The translations under genes and the position numbers were made by a program. Source: Paragonimus skrjabini miyazakii (taxonomy: Eukaryota; Platyhelminthes; Trematoda; Plagiorchiida; Troglotrematidae). Taken from it: a stretch of 64,000 nucleotides of DNA. The notes beneath the pieces were generated by a model. That model was not told where the DNA came from. It ran no database searches and saw only the letters and a list, made by a program, of their open reading frames with translations. Below, piece after piece: positions 59,398-64,000 of this stretch; the first letter of the stretch is position 1, and each line of letters opens with the position of its first letter. The DNA is taken from the NCBI GenBank assembly GCA_014338405.1, contig JTDE01000167.1, forward strand, positions 182,876 to 246,875. Direction: 5' to 3'.

Positions 59398-61660
59398 TAA
59401 TCATCATCATCTTAGCAGCCACCAGCCTGATGAAAAGGTACTGTAGCTCGGGCTTACGCTCACCTCAACAGTGACGTGAAACGTCCTAGAAGAAAATGTT
59501 ACTAAGAAGGTTGAAAACTAATAAAAGCAGACTAGGCGGAAGTACCAGGAATGATACAGACGCAGGTATGCCATTGACTGCGATACCACAATCACAGATA
59601 GCGTTTCTAACCAGCGATTTCAGTGATCACAAGGACCCCACTCAGGTAGGCGACATCACCGACTTTGCGCAGTAGAACAGTCAGAGTTTTCATATTTCGT
59701 GACCACATTGATGGCTGGTCACCATGCGGTACTACTCAACTGTTGGTCGTCTCAGTTTATAATGCCCGGTACGGTAGACGATCAGATGGCATACGGAGTA
59801 CGTGACCAAACCATCGCAAGTTGTGCAACCTGAGTAGTTGACCAATTGATCGTGTATCCCGACCGTTCCGGAATACGCGCAGGCGAACTGCCAAATTGCT
59901 CACGCGATCAGTCTGTTTAATATGGACTAACTCGCAGAGAACGATGGTCAAACACAGCAAGTATGTTCACATCTTCCTTGTGAACAGACTACGTTTTCTA
60001 ACCATGGAGCAAACGGGTACGCCCCTTCTTTCGGGGACGTCTTTTCGACGTCACAGGTGACGCAGGTTGGCAGAGACAACTCGTGCCTTTGCTTTCCTTT
60101 CTGATATCTCATCAACAATATTACAAGCTGACGGGATAGTGCTACCTAAGTGTGTGAAAGTGTCGATAGTCTCGAGCGGAATGCACGTAATAAAGAGTGC
60201 GGGAGTGGAAATGCTCCAATCTTGGAGCACCATTTTGCACTTTGAAAGTGTGAATGCACTCCATACTCACACTACTTGTTCAGCATGGTCTGTATGTCTT
60301 CGGCAGAGGGGTTAAGTAGAATAGTGTCATCCACATACTCCAGGTCGGCTAATCTAACGCCAGGAAGAAGCTCAATACCAAGTTCACTGAACTTCTTAAG
60401 CACACCAACTAGAATGTCGTCCATGAAAAAATTAAACAGGATGTGCGAAATCGGACACCCTTGACGTACACCATTAGGAGTGATGGACGTCCAAGAGAGT
60501 TGTCCGTAAACTCTCACCATGCTTATAAAGTGAGCATACAATGATCTCAGAAGATTCACGTATTTTCCTGGTACTACCTTGCGAAGAAAACAGTTCTGAA
60601 GAACGTTACGAGCAACCGACTCGAAAGCAGTCTTTAGGTCTATATTGACCACGACCGTCGGCTACCAATAAGAGTGCCGATGCTCCAAGATCCTTCGCAT
60701 GAGAAAAATGTCATTAACGGAACCACAACTAGATCCGAACACCATCGGTTCTTCACGTATCTAACTTTCTGTGAGCTTAGTGAGCCGACGTAAAATGAGA
60801 CCAGTGAGTAACTTGAACGCAACAGACACTAGACTGATGCCTCTGTAGTTGTTCCATAGAATTCGAGCCCTATTTTTGAAAACAGGGATCACTGTTGATA
60901 TGCTCCAATCACGAGGTACTTCTTCAGATCCCCAACTCGTCTGTGAGAGTTTCGTCATTTCTTGAGAAGGAGAGAGAAGGTTTGGACCAGGAGCCCTGTT
61001 AAGCTTCAATAAAGTAAGCTCCAGGGTCACTTCTGTTTCCGACGGAGGGCCATCTGGAACGCAATAACTGACCATTCTGGTCCCGCTTTCCACATGGTTT
61101 GGTTAAGGCCAGCCGAACTGTTCTTCAAAATCTTCAGAACACTTGTCAAGTCGGCGCGATTGGCTGGTGATAAATGAACCATCTTTTCCACATATGGTCT
61201 CACTTACACCGACTCGACGGCCAGTACAACCACGGATCAGGGAAACAAGCCTTCTGCTATTCCCAAACAGAAAAGCTTTTTCCATCTCTTTCGATTGTTC
61301 GACTAAGTAGTGCTTACGGTGTTTGCGCAAGCTTTTAGTCAGCTTGCGTTTAAGTTCTCAACGGTCGTCATCATATCCAGAACCAGGTGGGATCGAGCGA
61401 CGCTTGTTCATGAGGTTTATCGACGTAACAGCAATCCAGTTTTATCGTAACTGAACAGCCCCTCCGGAATTTACCCCTCTACAGCATGCTTTCATAGCTG
61501 CGGCGATTAGTTTCCAATGTTCGTTAGGATTTTTCACCTGACTCGAACTGAACAACTTGACAACCAACGTATCCTGGTAAGCGTTCCTCACACTTTCTTC
61601 GCCCGAATGCCACTTGAGTATCTTGCATTTACGAGCATATGTCTTCTTGGCTTAGGAAAT
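59398..61660 (-). pseudogene. RTE-like non-LTR retrotransposon, 5'-truncated
   Basis: Minus-strand reading from right to left. A linker after the lost endonuclease: SVRNAYQDTLVVKLFSSS and PNEHWKLIAAAMKACC (61480-61640). Then EMEKAFLFGNSRRLVSLIRG and SQSRRLDKCSEDFEEQFGWP (61103-61300), and RT fingers with DWSISTVIPVFKN and NNYRGISLVSVAFKLL (60790-60915). The palm has VNIDLKTAFESV, GVRQGCPISHILFNF and the catalytic YVDD (60326-60337). The thumb and C-terminal part have FTHLGSTIPS, ANLRHL, LRWFGHVLRMPSDRLPYRAL (59757-59850) and a WLETL-type end near 59600. The order fits RTE-clade RT. The 3' end is probably the short atcatcatcatc run at 59401-59412. Frameshifts and stops separate the blocks, but 60272-60652 is open for 126 codons around the active site. 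No AP endonuclease was found to the right. Confidence 0.85.
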
Positions 61661-61664
61661 ATAT

Positions 61665-62240
61665 TTGGTTCTAAAACTCCGGAACTTAGAGTTATCGTAA
61701 GAATAAAGAATAACTAAAACAGTGGCTGAAGGAACCGACTTTATGAACACATTAGATAAAGTCCCCCGTTTAATTACTGTGCCTAGTCAAGGATAAATAA
61801 TTGTCGTCCGCAACCATTTCTTGAGACATACACGCGTTCGTGTTGAAAATCTCCTATATCTGAGAGCACAGGATAAGCAGGCAACCTGATCCAGCCTTAA
61901 GCAAGCTAGATAGCTTTCAACAAGACTATTCTATAATATCGTTGTTTCGTTCAAAACCGGTCGCCTTCCAGGTCCATCGTCCAAATGTATATAAACTGAT
62001 ATAGATTTAGTTGTATCGTAAGGCAATTTTGACGGGCCAGCATACAAACCTCAACAGTTTTGTACCAATAAGAAAAGAAGAATGTAGTCCGATGTCTGAC
62101 AGACATGACTATGAAAATATAATCCAGCGACATCAGTGAAGAGAAGAGACCGTTTATATTCAATACACCCAATGAAAATGGTTATACGGAACAGTTTATT
62201 CATATGGATATGTAAATAAGCACTAAATTAGACAATCTAC
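61665..62240. other. no gene recognised
   Basis: This is where the LINE endonuclease would lie if the copy were full length; I could not read one. A short caggcaacctgatccagcct at about 61879-61898 resembles the hammerhead SINE body but is too short to call. Confidence 0.45.
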
Positions 62241-62245
62241 AAACT

Positions 62246-62630
62246 GCAGGCAAAAAGTCTGTTTATATCTCCTTGTTTTTCAAGCGTGCCAACGTCGCTG
62301 AAAGTGCAACCAAGAAGGTCACTGTGGAAAATAATAAAACATACTTCGCAGCTCAACTACGCGTTCACTTTTCCTCTACAACAGTGCTGCGACCCCAGTT
62401 GCCTGTTCACGCCGCCTCTTTGGGTTGACTGTTTCGTTTGTCCCTGTGGAACAATCTACATAGGCCGCACAACACGGCGATTATCAGAACACATTCGGGG
62501 TCACCAGCCGGTATGGCCTACGCCAGGATTGATAGGGTCCTGTTCATCTGCGTTCACTACGTAATTGGTAGAGTCAAACCACCTGATCCGACCAACCGAT
62601 TCGTTCAAGCCAGTCTACCGAATATGTGAG
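62246..62630 (+). pseudogene. Penelope-like element fragment: linker and start of GIY-YIG endonuclease
   Basis: Plus-strand frame 62247-62430 reads GKKSVYISLFFKRANVAES and NKTYFAAQLRVHFSS, the conserved PLE segment between RT and endonuclease. After a one-frame shift near 62420, the frame starting 62286 gives CPCGTIYIGRTTRRLSEHIR, with a complete YIGRT motif. A third frame contributes DPTNRFVQAS, the equivalent of DPLNSFKILL in element A. The piece has no RT and loses the C-terminal endonuclease. It is closer to elements A/B than to C. Confidence 0.8.
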
Positions 62631-62639
62631 ATGCAATCG

Positions 62640-64000
62640 AGGCAGGTCAAAGGTCGTACACTGTCGACTGCAGAGGCCAGTGAAATTCGCCTATACTCAT
62701 CACCACTGTAACCCAAAGACGGCTAGTCAAAACCTTCCATGGACGTGTACGTAAACCCAGGATAGAATGAGTGCATAGATGAGACATTTCTCCGGTAAAC
62801 TTTGTACAACTCACGTCATCAATGTTATGTAACTTAGTCTCATGACTCAAAACAGACAAACAACTTTATTACTGCTGGGTTGTGTAACCCCAACCAATCA
62901 CCGCAAGAGTAAGAAGATAAAACGCTGCCAACTTGCAAACAACCCTTTTACGATAAGCTAACCATAACATTTGCAAAGAAATTATCTCATCAAATCCTGA
63001 ATAATACCTTGACAAAAAACATGTTGACAGTTGTGCTGGAGTATTCAAGCCGAAGTTACTCTGAATGCCAATAGTGATACGGTTATGAATTCATTTGAAT
63101 AGTGTTCAAGCCAAAGAAACACTTAATTCAATTTCCAGAGGTTATCTTTACCACTGAATCCGGTTAGTTTATATTAAAATTGCTCGAGTGTAATAGTATT
63201 GCTGATGAGAAACGGGTGCGCTGAACGGGTTGCGTTCCCCATATTCGGTTACTATAATTTATATGGCTCTGAAGAAGATGAATTACTTGAACGCCCAAAT
63301 AGGCAAGTCTACAACGGTTCGCTTCAATGGAGATCACGCATTAGGTGGTTAGTTGCATATAACATACTCAATGTGATGCTAATGCACTCAAGTAGCCAAC
63401 GAAGTAAGGAATACACGTTAGGTCTCGGTAACAACTACCAGGTTACAAATGTTAGCTTGCAGTGTCTTGAGACAATCGGAACCAAATACATCTGTACCGC
63501 GGAACAGGAGTTGTATACATTCTGGCAAAATAGACTCAGGTATGTAATTGGATAAGCTTCGCTTCCTTTCCATTCATTCTTGAATAACGCTTACCATAGG
63601 GCAAATTTTGAAGCGAAAACACACACCCTTCTCTCCCTCTATGCTCGTTATCTTCATATTAAACGTCGAAAAATGCATTGCACTTGAAGTTTCGTAGTAG
63701 ATGTGGTCGTTTTTGTAGAAGTGAAGGCACTTATAGATTCGTCGCAACTTGAGACGCGAGATTTGATTCGAAGTAGAACAAAATGGCTGTTTTGTTCATA
63801 CTATTATGAACGTATGCTCACGTTGTCTATCTTTTTGTTGGTTATGCCCAATGGACTTTGGGACACATATGTGCGTGCGTGAGTTTCGTAGAAAACTTGG
63901 AGCGAATCACTATCTGCTAGTGAGAATTAGAAATTCAAACACACTCGAGGACGAAACTGCACAAAAGTGCGTTTACGGTGTGCGGGTGTTCAATTTACTT
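62640..64000. other. no gene recognised; weak exon candidate
   Basis: A plus frame at 63199-63555 (118 codons) contains a possible 77-nt exon, 63463-63539, between gttagcttgcag and CTCAG|GTATGT (peptide GTKYICTAEQELYTFW in the middle). No domain was recognised. Nothing else was supported up to the window end. Confidence 0.35.

Noticed and set aside
59428..59495. Hammerhead at the LINE 3' end (CTGATGA ... GAAACGTC)
   Set aside because: The 42-nt interval forms no plausible stem II, and no loop separates AC from GT for stem III.

Overview
The window looks like an AT-rich, intron- and repeat-dominated piece of a blood-fluke (schistosomatid) nuclear genome. No bacterial-style operon, rRNA cluster or CRISPR is visible, and no complete protein-coding gene can be read. 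The lineage call rests on a tRNA-derived SINE carrying a hammerhead ribozyme, the arrangement known from the schistosome Sm-alpha family, together with Penelope-like elements (PLEs) with GIY-YIG endonucleases and RTE/CR1-type LINEs. Two runs of exactly 100 N (33654-33753 and 47187-47286) show that this is a draft scaffold.

Layout. 1-11.6 kb is mostly featureless, with one splice-bounded exon candidate (4655-4795). 11.66-13.2 kb holds a decayed PLE on the minus strand meeting an inverted piece of a related PLE on the plus strand. 15.17-15.66 kb and 19.91-20.21 kb are head-to-head pairs of the hammerhead SINE. 16.13-16.96 kb is a cluster of a second tRNA-derived SINE ('SINE-I'). 20.2-27.8 kb is nearly empty, with one exon candidate at 23136-23231. 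27.8-28.25 kb has one hammerhead SINE and one SINE-I copy. 30.9-31.15 kb is a PLE endonuclease scrap and 31.61-31.77 kb a diverged hammerhead SINE. 33.77-34.34 kb is a head-to-head pair of a third tRNA-derived SINE ('SINE-III') beside the first gap. 40.5-42.05 kb has two exon candidates flanking a CR1-like endonuclease remnant inside the longest open frame of the window. 43.25-44.46 kb has two more SINE-I copies. 46.7-47.15 kb is a tandem junction of the hammerhead SINE beside the second gap. 48.5-50.0 kb is a second copy of the 11.7 kb PLE. 55.5-56.0 kb is the best hammerhead SINE insertion, with a 12-bp target-site duplication. 56.5-58.5 kb is a PLE of another family, 59.4-61.66 kb a 5'-truncated RTE-like LINE, and 62.2-62.6 kb a last PLE fragment.

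How the parts relate. The LINE and PLE remnants are stopped and frameshifted, although the LINE block around its YVDD motif is still open. The SINEs have no proteins of their own and would have depended on LINE machinery in trans. Head-to-head arrangements recur in unrelated repeat families. At 55.5 kb the inversion lies between matching target-site duplications, so it arose within one insertion event. All eight hammerhead motifs deviate from the catalytic consensus, several of them at the two nucleobases used for catalysis (G8, G12), so here they are fossils. A host gene may run through on the plus strand, but its exons are short and uncertain: a possible filamin-type repeat split between 4655-4795 and about 40550, and one well-bounded exon at 41951-42051. 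All homology statements are by eye; no search was run.
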